Shown here: positions 1 to 12,279 of the stretch, one piece after another
Layout of the letters: each line of letters opens with the position of its first letter
Position numbering within the stretch: the stretch's first letter is position 1
DNA from: Proteromonas lacertae
Taxonomy: Eukaryota; Sar; Bigyra; Opalinata; Proteromonadidae
Length of the DNA: 64,000 bases
Assembly: GCA_002245135.1 (NCBI GenBank)
Contig: NGBS01000878.1
Location: 62,001-126,000 of the forward strand
Direction of reading: 5' to 3'
Made by a program: the position numbers and the translations under genes
The notes under the pieces: generated by a model
Database searches by the model: none
What the model was told of the DNA's origin: nothing
The model's input: the letters and a program-made list of their open reading frames with translations, nothing else

Positions 1-3000
1 TTGATAAAGAAGGTTATAATGAGAATGATTTAGTGAGTGGAATTATTTCAACTGTAGAAAGAGGAAGTGGAGAAATACTGGTTGAAAGTTGTAAAATATA
101 CAGTCGAATTGATGATGTAATAATAAGTGGAAAAAGTAAAATATTGGAAGGTAAAATACTCTTCGAATTACAATTACCTGAGAAGATAAAAGAAGAGAAA
201 AACATTTCATTAACAGTGAAGATCTGGTATAATGGTATGATAGGAAGTTCATCTAAAACAATTCCAATTGTGAATGATGAAAATGAATTAGATATAAAAG
301 TATATGTAGAAAGTAGTTTCTATTTAATCAGTAATGTTCATAATGTGATATATTATGAATGTTTATTAAAGAATGGAAATCCAGGTGATTTTGAAGGTGA
401 AATAATAGATAAGACGAATAACAAACGAATAATGCCAATCAAAACATTTCATGAAGGTCGAGGTAAATCAATTCCATTTATTCCTCAAAGTGGTATAGAA
501 TATGCTTTACATGTAATTCATCCAAAATGTAAAAATAACATGATAGATTTGCCAGAGTATAAATATATTATATTATGATATATAGAGTAACAGAAGGAGC
601 AATAATTCATTCAAATCATAATAGTTATAACATTAATTCAATCGAAATAGAAGTAGAAAGAAGTAAAATAAAGGAATAAATACTTCATTGGATTATATTT
701 AAAAGAGATTGAGATGGATTATCGAAAAGTAATATTCGATAAACGAATAGGAAAGATAAGATTCTGTCTGAATGAAAATGAAGTAAATTTGGGAGGAGTA
801 TTTCGAGTGACATTATATACTGAAGATGAAATCCCAATAGCTGAAAGATTGATATATGTAAATCCAAGTCATTCGATAAATATTGATATAAAAGAAGATA
901 AAAACAATTACAAACCTGGAGAAACAGTAGAATTAACAATTAATACATATAATGAGAATAGTTTACCAATTGATTGCAGTATATAATATATATTATTTAT
1001 AATATAATATTGATATTATTTATAGATGTAAGTGTATTAGTAGTTGATGAAGGAATATTGAATTTAGAAGAAAAGAGATTACAAAATCCATCTCTCCCAT
1101 TAATGATTTATGTGGAAAATGAAGTAGATCATATAGAAGACTGTGATAGTTATTTGAGTAAAGAATTGGAAGGCAATGAAGAAATAGATTTATTGTTAGG
1201 AACTCAAGGTTGGCGAAGATTTATCTATAAGAATGTATTTGGAATCTATGATAATGAGAATGAAAGTATATATTTAATAATCAATATTAATGTTTAATAG
1301 AAGAAATTGAAAAATATAAAAGAATAATTGGAAGATTTCGAATAAAAATGTGTAAGAAAAAGGGTTGCAAAAGGGTTGTAAAGCCAAGATTTTTAGAGTA
1401 AAACCTCCTGATGTTTATAATTTTTCCAAACCAAATGTAGATCAAAATTTACAATCAAAGAATATCATAGTAGAAAGAGAATATGCTTATGATAAAAAAG
1501 AAATAAAAATAAGAAATGATTTTAGAAGTACTTTATTTTGTGAGAATAGTATAAAATGTAATAAAGTCATAAGAATAAAATTCCAATTAAGTGATTCAAT
1601 TAGTAGTTATCGAGTTAGAGTAGAAGGATTTAAATTAAATGATTCAATATATGGAAGTAAAGATATAATAATTTATACTAATTTACCTTTTTATTTAAAT
1701 TGTATTCCTCCTGTTTATGTTTGTGATAAAGATGAAATTCATTTACCAGTAGTTGTAAATTTAAATCCTGATTTATGTAAATCTAAAATAATAAGATTAG
1801 TATTAGAAAGTGATGATGGTTTAAAATGTGAAAATTATGAATATGAATGGTATGAAAAGAAAACAAGTCATAAAGAAGTATTTAGAATAAAAGCTGAATA
1901 TTTGAAAGGAAAGAAATCTGTAAATAATGATGAAATGAAATTAGAGAATGAAAATGATGATATTTGTGAATCAAGAATAAAGATATTAGCTTATAATGAT
2001 GACTACTATGATTATATAGAATATCCAATCAAAGTCTATCCTCGAGGTTATTATTATAATATATCCAAAAATATAATAATAAAAGATACTACAAATGAGA
2101 TTAAAATGAACTTACCTGGATATATTAATGAAAATACTATCAATTTTAATTTGAAAATCGAAGAAAAACTGGTGGAAAAAATATTAAACTCAGTTCATTC
2201 CTTAATTAGAAAACCATATGGATGTTTTGAACAAACGTCAAGTGTAACATATCCAATGATTTTGGGTATAAAATATATGAAAAGCAAAAGTGGATATAAG
2301 AATAAAATGAAAGAAAATGGTGATAAATTTATAGAAGAAGGATATAAAAGATTGATAAGTTATCAAACAGAAGAAGGTGGATTTGAATGGTTTGGTAGAT
2401 AGTCCAGCTTGTGAAACATTAACAGCTTATGGTTTAATGGAACTTGAAGAAATGAAAGATATATATGATGGTGTAAATGAAGAAATGGAGAATAAAGCAA
2501 TGGAATGGTTAATGAGTCGATTAGATGAATCAAGTGGTTATTTCAATTTAGATTCTAAACAATTAGATAATTTTGGTCGAGCAGGAAAAGAATGTTCAAG
2601 TGCTTATATCTATTGGTGTTTAACCTCTTTTACTGTAGATGAGAAAATCAAAACTTCATTTGATATTTTCTATGAGAGAGTAAAAGATAGTGATGATCCT
2701 TATATTCTTAGTTTATTAGGTTTGAGTTGTTTAAATTTGAAAGAAAATATGAAAGCAAATGAAATAATTAAGAAATTACTTTTAATGCAAAAAGAAGATG
2801 GATTTATATACTATCCAAAAGACTCAATAACTCATTCGAGAGAAAAAGCTTTAAAAATTGAAACAACTTCATTATGCTTATTGTTGTGGATAAAAGCGAA
2901 AAGAAACACATGTGAAATCAATAATGCTATAAATAAGAGTTTATATTCAATTCAAGAGTGTTGTTGTGATGGATATTATGGTTCAACTCAAGGAACAATA

Positions 3001-3675
3001 TTGAGTTTGAAAGTGTTATTAGAATATGATAATATGATTAAAGAAAGTGGGAAATTTATTTGTAATAATGAGATGAAAATTGAATTGAATGATAAAAATA
3101 TAATGAATATTGATTTGAAAGAAGTGAAAAACAATTCCAAAATAGAAATAGAAAAAGAATGTTTAAAATCGTTATTAATGGGAGATGAAAATATACTAAA
3201 TGTGAAATTAAAAGATGAATTAGAAAATCCAATGAAATTATCATATACTCTAAATTTCTACTCAAAAGAAAAACCATTGATAAATGATAGTTGTAATTTA
3301 AAAATGAAATTAAAAATGAATGAAACAAAGTTGAAAGAAGGTGATTTATTAGATGTTGATATAAAAGTAAGAAATATAAGTGATAAATGTTTAGGAATGG
3401 TATTATGTAAGATAGGAATAGCTGGTGGATGTGAAGTAAGATATCATAAATTGAGAGAATTACGAAAAGAAGAAAAGATTAGTTTCTTTGAATTAATTGA
3501 TAATTATTTAGTATTATATTGGAAATGCTTTGAAGAAAATGAAGAGAAGAATGTGCGAATCGAATGTGGATGTAAAATTAGTGGTAATTATGAGATGGAA
3601 CACAGTGAAGTGTATGAATACTATAATGATAGTTCAAAATACTATGTTGATAATTGTTATATAAAAATCGAGTAA
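1..3675 (+). CDS. alpha-2-macroglobulin family protein, 5' end outside window
   Basis: Large secreted or surface thioester protein of the alpha-2-macroglobulin family, whose members trap proteases or foreign surfaces. The reading frame is open from base 3, so the gene starts upstream. Visible parts in order: macroglobulin repeats, a segment with DVSVLVVDEGIL and LLGTQGWRRF (1027-1215), the thioester motif YGCFEQTSS near 2215-2245 (Cys and Gln of the internal thioester), the alpha-helical thioester domain with LTAYGLMEL (about 2417-2445), and a receptor-binding-like end. GCFEQ and TQGWRRF recall bacterial-type rather than vertebrate forms. Introns I infer: 559-587, about 639-681, one near 980-1026, one near 1232-1300, and about 1352-1383. 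One frame change near 2395, inside the conserved GGFEWFG...SPACETLTAYG stretch, is not explained by an intron that keeps the conserved residues. It may be an assembly error or a mutation. Confidence 0.8.
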
Positions 3676-3867
3676 ATAGAGATGATGATGAATATTTGAA
3701 TGAAAATATTATTATTATTATGAATTATAGTTGATATTTTAATGTTTTTCAAATTTGGGTTTATGAAAAATAATTTGAAAAACCGAGATGATTTGATTGG
3801 CTAAAATATTGGCTTGATTGATACAAATATTGAGCTTGTTCTTCTGCTTGAATGTCTAGTCAAATAA

Positions 3868-5859
3868 ATGTATTCTAGCAGTGAAGACGAGTATATTGTT
3901 ATGTAATATTACACTAGAAATGAAAATGATGTAAATTCAAATAGAGACATATGTTTTGTATAACCAAAAGAGTATATTTCTAATCTAGATATGTAATACC
4001 AATGACACAAATATATCATGTGAAATATGTGGAAGAAAATATCATAGAAAATGTGTAAATTTTGATAGTATATATATATATTTTCACTCTTTTCATAGGT
4101 AATAAGGTTTTCTACTGTTGTATGTGTTCATATGATTCATGCTTCAAATGTAAAAAAGGTGGAGGTGAATTATTTTGTGAAAAATGTCATCGTTATTATC
4201 ATGTCGAGTGTGTTGAAATAGTCCCCTCAATATTTGAAAGTGAGTGGTGTCCTGAATGTAATAATGGAAATATATTCGAAAGTATTATTAGTTGGAGACC
4301 TTATGACTGTAAATACAAAAATTACACTCATTTCCACAAACTAAAAAAGCAATTAATAAATGTATATAATAATATATAATAATAATAATAAATAAATAGA
4401 AATCAATATTAAAATCCAATATTTGTTATAAATGTTCACTTAATCTTCCCGAAATGCCAATAATAGTATGTAAAGGATGTAATAAGCGTGTTCATGAAAG
4501 TTGTGAAAGTATAAATGATACAGAAAACTGGTATTGTGATGAATGTAATGCCAATAATAGCTTAATTGAGTTAATTAATTGGAAAGTAGGTAGAATATGT
4601 CACTATTGTCGAAGAATGGATATAAATAGTTTAAAATGTAGTAATAAAGATTGCGGATTATATTATTGTGAAAAATGTTTGAAAAATGTATTTCCATTAA
4701 CAAATGATTATAAAAGTGATATAATCAATAATTGGAAATGTTTGAAGTGTCGAGATTTATGTTATTGTCATTTCTGTTTAAAAGATAGAATAAATAATTG
4801 TATATTATTATATATTTTTATATAACAAATAGTGTATGAAGATGAAATACCAAATGTAAAAAGTGAAAAATATAATGAAAAAGAATACTTAGTTGAAATG
4901 GAAGAATAAATCATATATAAAACTAAGTTGGTTAAAAGAATCTTATTTCAAGCAAAGCAAACAGCTGTTCGAAAGTTTAAAAGGTGTTTAAATTAAAATA
5001 TGTAAAGAATAATTTAATTCCAAGTGATGAATTGTATAATAATTATAAAGAAATTGAAAAAATAATTATCAATAATAAGGAAGATAATGAAGATAATCCG
5101 TTAAATAAAGAATATATAATAAAGTGGAAAGAATTAAACTATAATGAAATCAGTAGTGGAATATTTTAATGACATAATTGAATCAATTCCTGAGATAAAT
5201 GAATATAATAATCGTGAAATAAATAGTTATAAAAATAATTATCGAATAATCAATAAACCAGTGGAAATATGTAGTGAATTGACAGAATATGAAAAGATTG
5301 ATGTATTTAAACTAATAAATATGTTTGAAGAAAATCGAAATATATCATTTTTTCTTTTTTTAAATAATAATTGTATATTATTTTCTTTAATATTAATTTT
5401 TTTACAGTGTAATTTGTTATGAACATGGATTAGGAATTAGAATACTATTAATATCATATATTCATATATTAATTAATAATAACCACTATCCAATACTAAT
5501 TATAACCCATAAAGAATCATTTTATAAATGGTTTGATGAGATGAAATATTGGTTAAATAGTAATAGTAATATAATAATATTAAATGATGATAACATCCAA
5601 AACTATCATAAATATGAACAAAATACTGATAATCAAAACTCAATAGTAATTATTCCACCGCAATTGTTAAAATATAATTTACAAATCACTCCCAAATCTG
5701 TAATAATTGACATTAGTAGTTTAATGATGTTGAATAAAAATGATATGTTGTTATATAATGTTATTAGAAATGAAATTAGTGATTATATAAAAAAGAAATG
5801 TCATTTGATTGTGTTTGATCAAATTTTTCCATTAGATAGTAATAATACTGTCAGTAGAG

Positions 5860-5891
<32 letters not shown>

Positions 5892-8259
5892 TTTATTCAT
5901 TGTTTTTAATAGTTTCTTCAATCAATTTGTTTCTGTGACAGAAATCTAAGTGTAGAAGAATATAATAATGGAATATTGAATAATCCAAGTTATTGTATAC
6001 AACGTAAATATGAGGATTTATATACTAATACTTATGAAACAAAGACATTATTTATAGAACCAACAGATTATCAACAGAATGTGATTAAATATTATTTAGA
6101 GAATAATTATGAAGTATTAGTAAGAAATAATGAAGTATAAATAAATATATATAATTTATTTATTGTATAAAATAGACAGAGTTGTTCAATTTCTTTAAGA
6201 TTTATTTAAATATCTGTTTTCATCCTTTTAATGTTTATGTTTCACCATTATTTGATTCTGATTTGACTTATTATTCAAACAAATTCGATTTTATTATTCA
6301 ACTATTAAGTCAAAATCAAATGAATGGTAAGAAAAAGAAAAGAATAGCAATTCTAACACGAAATGATTTAATATTGAAAATATTAACAGAAATTTCCAGT
6401 CATTTTCAACCAGTAGTTGTAATAAACCATTTAATAAATGGATATGATCGATATAAACTACTGCAAAAGAGTCAAAAAGATGATAATATTATATTAATAG
6501 TGGATAGTAGAATGAATATTATAGATTTAGGTTTATATTATTATGATTATGTGGTTGTGTTTGATAATGGCTTGTCATTAAACAAACATTTCATTTACAA
6601 ACCAAAAGATTTGATTGGTGAAGTTGGTTATAAAACGGTATAATTTTTTTTATTTTTATGTATATATGTTAGACTGAGATAATAATGTTAATTACTAATC
6701 ATACAATTGAAGAGAAATATTATAAATTAATAGATCCTTTATTATTGGGTAATAACATAAGAAGATTTCCATTTTCAGTTGTAAATTTAAACTCTATATC
6801 ATTTTTTATACAGTTTTTTATCAATTATGTAATTTTTCTTTAATTTTTATTTACTTGATATTTAATTCATTACCAAAGAATTTCTTTGATATGAATAAAG
6901 AGACTATCACTGATAAAACAGTATATGGTGCATTTTGGAGTAATATATTTCATGAAGTTCATATAACATGTATATTATTATAATCTTGATTATACAATAG
7001 TTAAACGGAAATTTAATGAAATAAAAGCCTCAGTTGATGATTATGAGAAAAAAAGAATGATGAAAAAAACTAAAAAGATATATAATGAAGAATCATCAAT
7101 AGATTCAAATGAATCAACTCAATCATCCTCATCATCCATAAGATATAGATTTAGGAGAAGATATAAAAGAAAGAAAGAAGTTATTGAAGAAGAAGAAGAA
7201 GAAGAATACAGTAAAGAAGATGCAATAGCAGAAGATGAAGAAAAAGAAGAGGAATATGATTTTGGAAGAAAAGAATTGGGAAGTATTCAACGTTATTTAT
7301 TGTGTTACGGTTTTCCGATAGGACCAATGGAGAATTGGCATATTGCAGAAAAAGTGTATGGGAAAAAAGTATTTGGTACTTCATTCACGCCTAATCAAAT
7401 CAATAAAATAATAAAAAGAGTAATTGATTATGTAATTAATAATACAACTGAGCCAACTTTTGTGACTGTATTTCAACCTAAAAATATATGTAGATTAAAG
7501 AATTTATATTATGTATATATCCAATTGTATTTATGTATTTATTTGAATAGTTTGGTTTATATTATGATAAATATGATTATTTAGATGAATTAAAACAGTA
7601 CGACTATTGGAATAAATTGATGGATATAAAGTTGATAAGTATAATGATGAATGAAAGTTTTGAAATAAATGAAGTGCTGATGTTTAAAAAACATAAAGAA
7701 ATTTTAATTCCATTTATACAAAATTTATACAATGAGTTATTAAAATGTGAATACAAAAGTAATTCCAATAATAATATCATAAATCAAATTGATAAAATAT
7801 ATGAATGTGAATCAAGAACATCCTTTACATCAATAAGTGCAAATGAAAATAAGTTAAAACAATATAATAGTCAGTTAAAACATACAATAATACATTATAT
7901 AAAATTGAGAGAAGAAGATATAATCAGATGTTGTTTGTATAAGAATAATATAAAATATGAATCAAAAGGAAGATTTGTGAAATGTGCAAATAACATAAAT
8001 ACAACCACTCAGAATATTAATTCATTATTGAATAAGTTGAATAAGTATAATAAGTTTGAGACTAAAAATAGTAATTATAAAAGCATATATAATGGTATAT
8101 TATGAATTATTATTATTATTATGAATTATAGATGTGATTCTTTGTAATGATTATATCAATCAGATAGAAAAAGAATTCTTTGAATTGATTAAAAGTAAAA
8201 AAGAAAATGATAAACAATCATTTGGCATTCTTCCTTTTGATATAGATATATTTAAATGA
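3868..8259 (+). CDS. CHD/Mi-2-like chromatin remodeller, degenerate ATPase
   Basis: Domain order matches CHD3/Mi-2 proteins: PHD-type zinc fingers (CFICNTND...CEICGRKYH, CFKCKKGGGELFCEKCHRYYH, and a third cysteine-rich block at 4420-4790), two chromodomains (WKNKSYIKLSW near 4900; YIIKWKELNYNE near 5115), an SNF2-like domain, and a C-terminal region with SSSSSIRYRFRRRYKRKK and an acidic run. I chose the start at 3868 because a 27-nt intron (3891-3917) and a 31-nt intron (3958-3988) then lead in frame into the first PHD finger. The ATPase looks dead: the Walker A place reads HGLGIRI instead of MGLGKTI, the DEAH box reads VFDQ, and I see no arginine-finger motif VI. One-base frame changes appear near 4895-4905 and 5150-5165; a third switch at 4986-5007 can be a 22-nt intron. 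Either a fast-evolving pseudo-enzyme or a decaying gene. Confidence 0.65.
5861..5888. repeat. (TA)n microsatellite in an intron
   Basis: About 28 bases of pure TA repeat just after the 5' splice site of an intron of the CHD-like gene. Similar TA runs follow GT in several introns of this window. Confidence 0.9.
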
Positions 8260-8338
8260 TTTTTTTTTTATTTTGTTTTTTCTGTTATGTTTGTTTTTTA
8301 TGTATTTTGGTTAAATAATAAAACAATTAATATAAATT

Positions 8339-10088
8339 TTATGCTATGAATTTATCTAATCTTGATGATAAACTGATAATAATTCTAGCTGAAGTGTTTT
8401 GAGAATGTAATACAGCATAAGGATATAATGGAGAAGGTAAATCTTTAACAAGTAAAACAGGAGATGAATCATTATGACTTATCCAAAATTCTCTTTTATT
8501 CATATCAACAATCACTTCATAAATTGAACCATCTCCATGATTTTTGAATCTTGGATTTGAATTAACAACTCTTCCAATATGACAGTATGAAGTAATATCT
8601 CTACTTTTACCAAAACATGCTTCATAATTACATGTTGTTAATTGCTTACAAATACCATAACCAGAATATGTATTATTTGTTGATAATCCTAACATGATAT
8701 AGTTAAAACTACTTCCATTTTGATTATGAAATTTATATTTGATATGATAAATTCCATTTACCATTTTACAATTTAAATAACAATGATGATAACCACAACA
8801 TGTATTTGTTATTATTTTATCATTATTTGATATATATATTTCATCACTTTTGTTTAATTCTGTAAATATTCCTTCTTCAAATTCTAACAATAAATGTAAT
8901 AATGTCAGATTTCAAATTCTATCTCTTTCTCTTCTTCATTCATTTCTTGATTTTATTTCCGTAATTTATCTAATATATTCATCCCACCGATTCTTTTCGT
9001 TAAAGAATAATCCTCATCATTATCTAAAAGTAAATATAATGATTTTATTGTTCTTACACGGTGGTTATCACTATATTCGCTACAAAGTTTTGGTATGAGA
9101 ATGGATTTTTTTTCTAAAATAATAATATTGGTTTTATGTTTTCCTTTATCTAACAGCATTATTATTCCAATTTCATTTACTTTTACTTCTTTAAAACTGA
9201 TTAGCAAATATACATTCTTATATAATTGATTTTGATTCAACGAATTCAGAATACTAACATCATCATCATCAATTTCTGTTTTACTTTCATCACAGTAATA
9301 CTTTACTACAATATCTTGTATATTTTCATTATCAATATCATATAAATCGATGTAGTTAACACACTTGTTTGCTTTAATATCAAAATTCAATTCTTTATAG
9401 ACTTTTTTATATTTTGATTCAATTTGTTTTTCATTTATTTTATCATAATGAAAATGATTTTCAACTAAGGATTTATATTCATATATAAAACTATTTGACT
9501 CATTTTTATTCTTTTTAATTGAATACCATTTTAATAATCTATTCAACAACCAAGTTTCACTACGAATAATCAAATTTGATGAGGAGAATAAATATTCCAT
9601 ATTATTCATTTCTAACATCATTAGCCATTCATCTATATAATCAATACATGATATTCATATATACCTTTGTATAAATATATATATCCTCTCTTTTCAAACT
9701 CATTTGTTACTAAATTTTCTAAATTAGATAATCCACAACGAAATATATTCATTATCTTCACCAAATTGATAATAATCTCATCATTATAGTGAATGATAAT
9801 AAAATCTTCGCATCTACCTTTAATAAACTCTTCATTATAACATAAACTCAAAGTTAGTATATCGCATACATTTTCTGTTGTAATTTCCATGTCTCCAGTA
9901 CTATAGTATTTTTCAAACTCCAAAAATCCTTTTATACTACAGCCTTCTGCTAATTCTAAAATTCCATTAAACTCTTTATCTTCTAATAATTTTCTGAATG
10001 TTTTATTTCCACTCATGAATATCATTTTCACTGACTTTATTTCTTCTTCGCCTGCTTTTACTGTAAAATCACCAAATCCTTCTTTCAC
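8339..10088 (-). CDS. BTB-BACK protein with SPRY-like C-terminal domain
   Basis: The N-terminal part (9633-10088) reads as a BTB domain: FGDFTVKAGEEEIKSVK, an FMSGNKTFRKLL segment, then a C-terminal helix region. An intron at about 9634-9665 joins it to a BACK-like helical part (YLFSSSNLIIRSETWLLNRL). The last exon (8339-8890) has a beta-rich SPRY/B30.2-like pattern (YHIKYKFHNQNG, MLGLSTNNTYSGYGI, YEVIVDMNKREFWIS). An in-frame stop at 8953 disappears if one intron of about 115 nt is removed, which joins TKRI to EFEEGIF in frame, so the gene can be whole. Proteins of this build often serve as cullin-3 ubiquitin-ligase adaptors. That role is inferred, and no substrate can be named. Confidence 0.6.
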
Positions 10089-10316
10089 TAATTTTCTTCC
10101 TAACCTATAAAATAAAAATATAACACCTAATATAAATACCCATATTGTAATATGTTATTATCTCTAACTCTCATAAATCACTGATTATTCTCAATTTTAC
10201 AGTATACTGTAAAATTAATAATATCTTTAGAAATTATTAATATCATAAGATAAAAAACCAACATAATAAACAATAATAATATCAAAAAATATAAGTATTA
10301 GTTATTAACTCAACTA

Positions 10317-11578
10317 TTAATCACTCTTCTCATCATAAGGAATCTTAAATACACTAATATTTAACGTCTCAGTCATATCCATAATTATATTATAACCATT
10401 AATCATCACAAATAATGTCACATAACTGAAAAATACATACAAATCAAAATCTAAACTCGTTCTCCAAGGCAATATATTTATATATCCTTTTCGTTGTAAA
10501 ATATTTAAAAAGATTATTGGAAATGGAATTAATACACTTTGGAATATCTTCAATTTACGATTCACAATTAAATGAACCATCAAATAATAGTTAAATCGAA
10601 AGAATATTAAACCAATCAATGACAAGAATAATCGAGGATGATGAATATATACTTCAGGTTCAATATAATCCCAGATTAAAGTTAAACAGATTAACATTCC
10701 ATGTGGAATTAAACCTTTCCAAATCTCAGATTTTCTTTTACCATAATCATGACAACTCTTAAAATCCCAATAGATCTGTAGTAAAGCTACACTACATATT
10801 ACTATTACAGCTGGAAATGCTACAACATCACCTACTTTCTTTGCGATTTCAAAACCAGTGAATGAGAGGATTATATATGTTAATGATAAAGCAGGAATAC
10901 CTTCAGAAACGAAATTAACTTTTGGTAAGTGTAAACCCCCTTGAATATAACTAGCATAAGTACCTTCAAAGAATAATAAAGTACAACCTAACCAATACTT
11001 TATCAACTACACTATCTGTTCCATATTGGCAAATAGCAGCTACATTGATAATAGTCAACTATTCATATATTATACTATGATACTTTATATATATACACAA
11101 CTAGTCAATGAATCACAACCATGATCAAAGAGTAATCCTAATGGAGATGAACTGCCTGTACGACGAGCTTGTTTACCATCCATATTATCCATAGTTGCAT
11201 ATATGAATAAAGTCACTCCTAACATGAAAAATACCCAATTTGGAATATATCCTTTCAAATCTGGAGTATAATACCATAAAATGCAATGAGGTATAACAAT
11301 AAAGAAGATGAAAGCAGTTAAGGTAATCTATAAGAAGTGTTACAAATATGTGAAATACGACGTTTGGTCTAAAAATTAGATAATATAAAAACAAAGATAC
11401 GCAAGCCATCTTGGGGTTAATGAAACGAGATATTCAGCAAGCGGAGACCAGCAATAATGGTATAAAATACTATCATCAGAACCTTTGTATTGAAAATGCT
11501 TGAGATTTTCTCTATCTTCCTTACTCAAATATGGAAATCGGATACTATAATATTATAAAAACAAAAATACAAATTCAT
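10317..11578 (-). CDS. CDP-alcohol phosphotransferase (choline/ethanolamine phosphotransferase family)
   Basis: Integral membrane enzyme that would transfer phosphocholine or phosphoethanolamine from the CDP-alcohol to diacylglycerol, the last Kennedy-pathway step, in the ER. The family signature DGx2ARx8Gx3Dx3D is complete as [16 protein letters not shown] followed by LLFDHGCD, near 11100-11170. The N-terminus [20 protein letters not shown] and WLAPNVITLTAF match the family start. Several hydrophobic segments follow (10330-11000). I start at 11578; the first exon is only 8 nt, then an intron at 11545-11570. Other introns: about 11386-11415, 11328-11358 (31 nt, gives APNVITLT) and 11057-11095. 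A small switch near 11005-11020 is uncertain. Choline versus ethanolamine preference cannot be told by eye. The start lies 49 bp from the divergent lumazine synthase gene. Confidence 0.85.
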
Positions 11579-11627
11579 TTCAACTTCAAACCGTAATCAA
11601 GCTAGTGTTTTTTGTTTTTGTTAAATC

Positions 11628-12184
11628 ATGTCAAGTACATCGAGTATGGCTACAGATTCAGTAAAAGTATGATATTTTTGCATTTACTTCGAATAGGGAG
11701 TAGAGTTAGAGAGGAAATCATGTGGAATGAGAACTGTGTTGATTATGAAGACATTATGGAATCCAACTATTGTAGAAAGTCTTACAAAAGTATCTGAAAT
11801 AATTTTAGTATATTTTATTAGGCATGTATACAAGAATTACAACTTTGTGATTGTAAAGTAGTAGTAGAGAATTGTCCAGGTAGTTTTGAATTGCCACAAG
11901 CAGCTAATATTCTAATTCCTAAAATAAGACCTGCTGCTGTTATTTGTATAGGATGTGTAATAAAAGGAGCTACAGATCATTATGAAATTATTTCAAACAC
12001 ATGTTCAAAGGGTATTATGGATGTTAGTTTGAAACATAATATTCCAGTAGTCTACGGAGTGTTGAATTGTTTAAATGAAGAACAAGCAAAAGAAAGAGCT
12101 GGATTAATACCAGGAAGTTCAAATTTAGGTATATCCTATGCAAGAACTGCAGCTCAAATGATAAATTTAAGTCTAAATTATTAA
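11628..12184 (+). CDS. 6,7-dimethyl-8-ribityllumazine synthase
   Basis: Penultimate enzyme of riboflavin synthesis, joining 5-amino-6-ribitylamino-uracil with 3,4-dihydroxybutanone phosphate. Conserved elements are PGSFELPQAA (substrate loop), ICIGCVIKGATDHYEII with the catalytic-region histidine, and PVVYGVLNCLNEEQAKERAG. Three exons: 11628-11666, 11697 to about 11789, then about 11822-12184, with introns of 30 and 32 nt. The product is about 164 residues, normal for the family. No N-terminal extension beyond a dozen residues is seen, so a cytosolic site is likely. The presence of this gene implies the organism makes riboflavin itself, although partner genes are not in the window. Confidence 0.92.
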
Positions 12185-12279
12185 TTATCGTTTTTGGTGT
12201 TTTTATTTGTTTATATTACTTTTACAATATATTGCTTTAATAATAAATAATAACATATTTAAATTATTTATACACCAAA

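Noticed and set aside
600-5170. Euplotes-like +1 frameshifting at stop codons as a general rule
   Set aside because: Two apparent shifts (near 677 and 1365) vanish with ordinary introns, and at 4900 homology places the shift before the stop, in front of WKNKSY. Only three cases remain, which is too few.
8890-8953. Broken BTB/SPRY gene
   Set aside because: One intron of about 115 nt removes the stop and the frame change and joins both parts in frame.
11328-11343. A 16-nt intron in the CDP-alcohol phosphotransferase gene
   Set aside because: A 31-nt intron (11328-11358) gives the exact family sequence APNVITLT, so the ultrashort version is not needed. Similar 15-nt readings at 3903-3917 and 30793-30807 are replaced by 27- and 30-nt introns.
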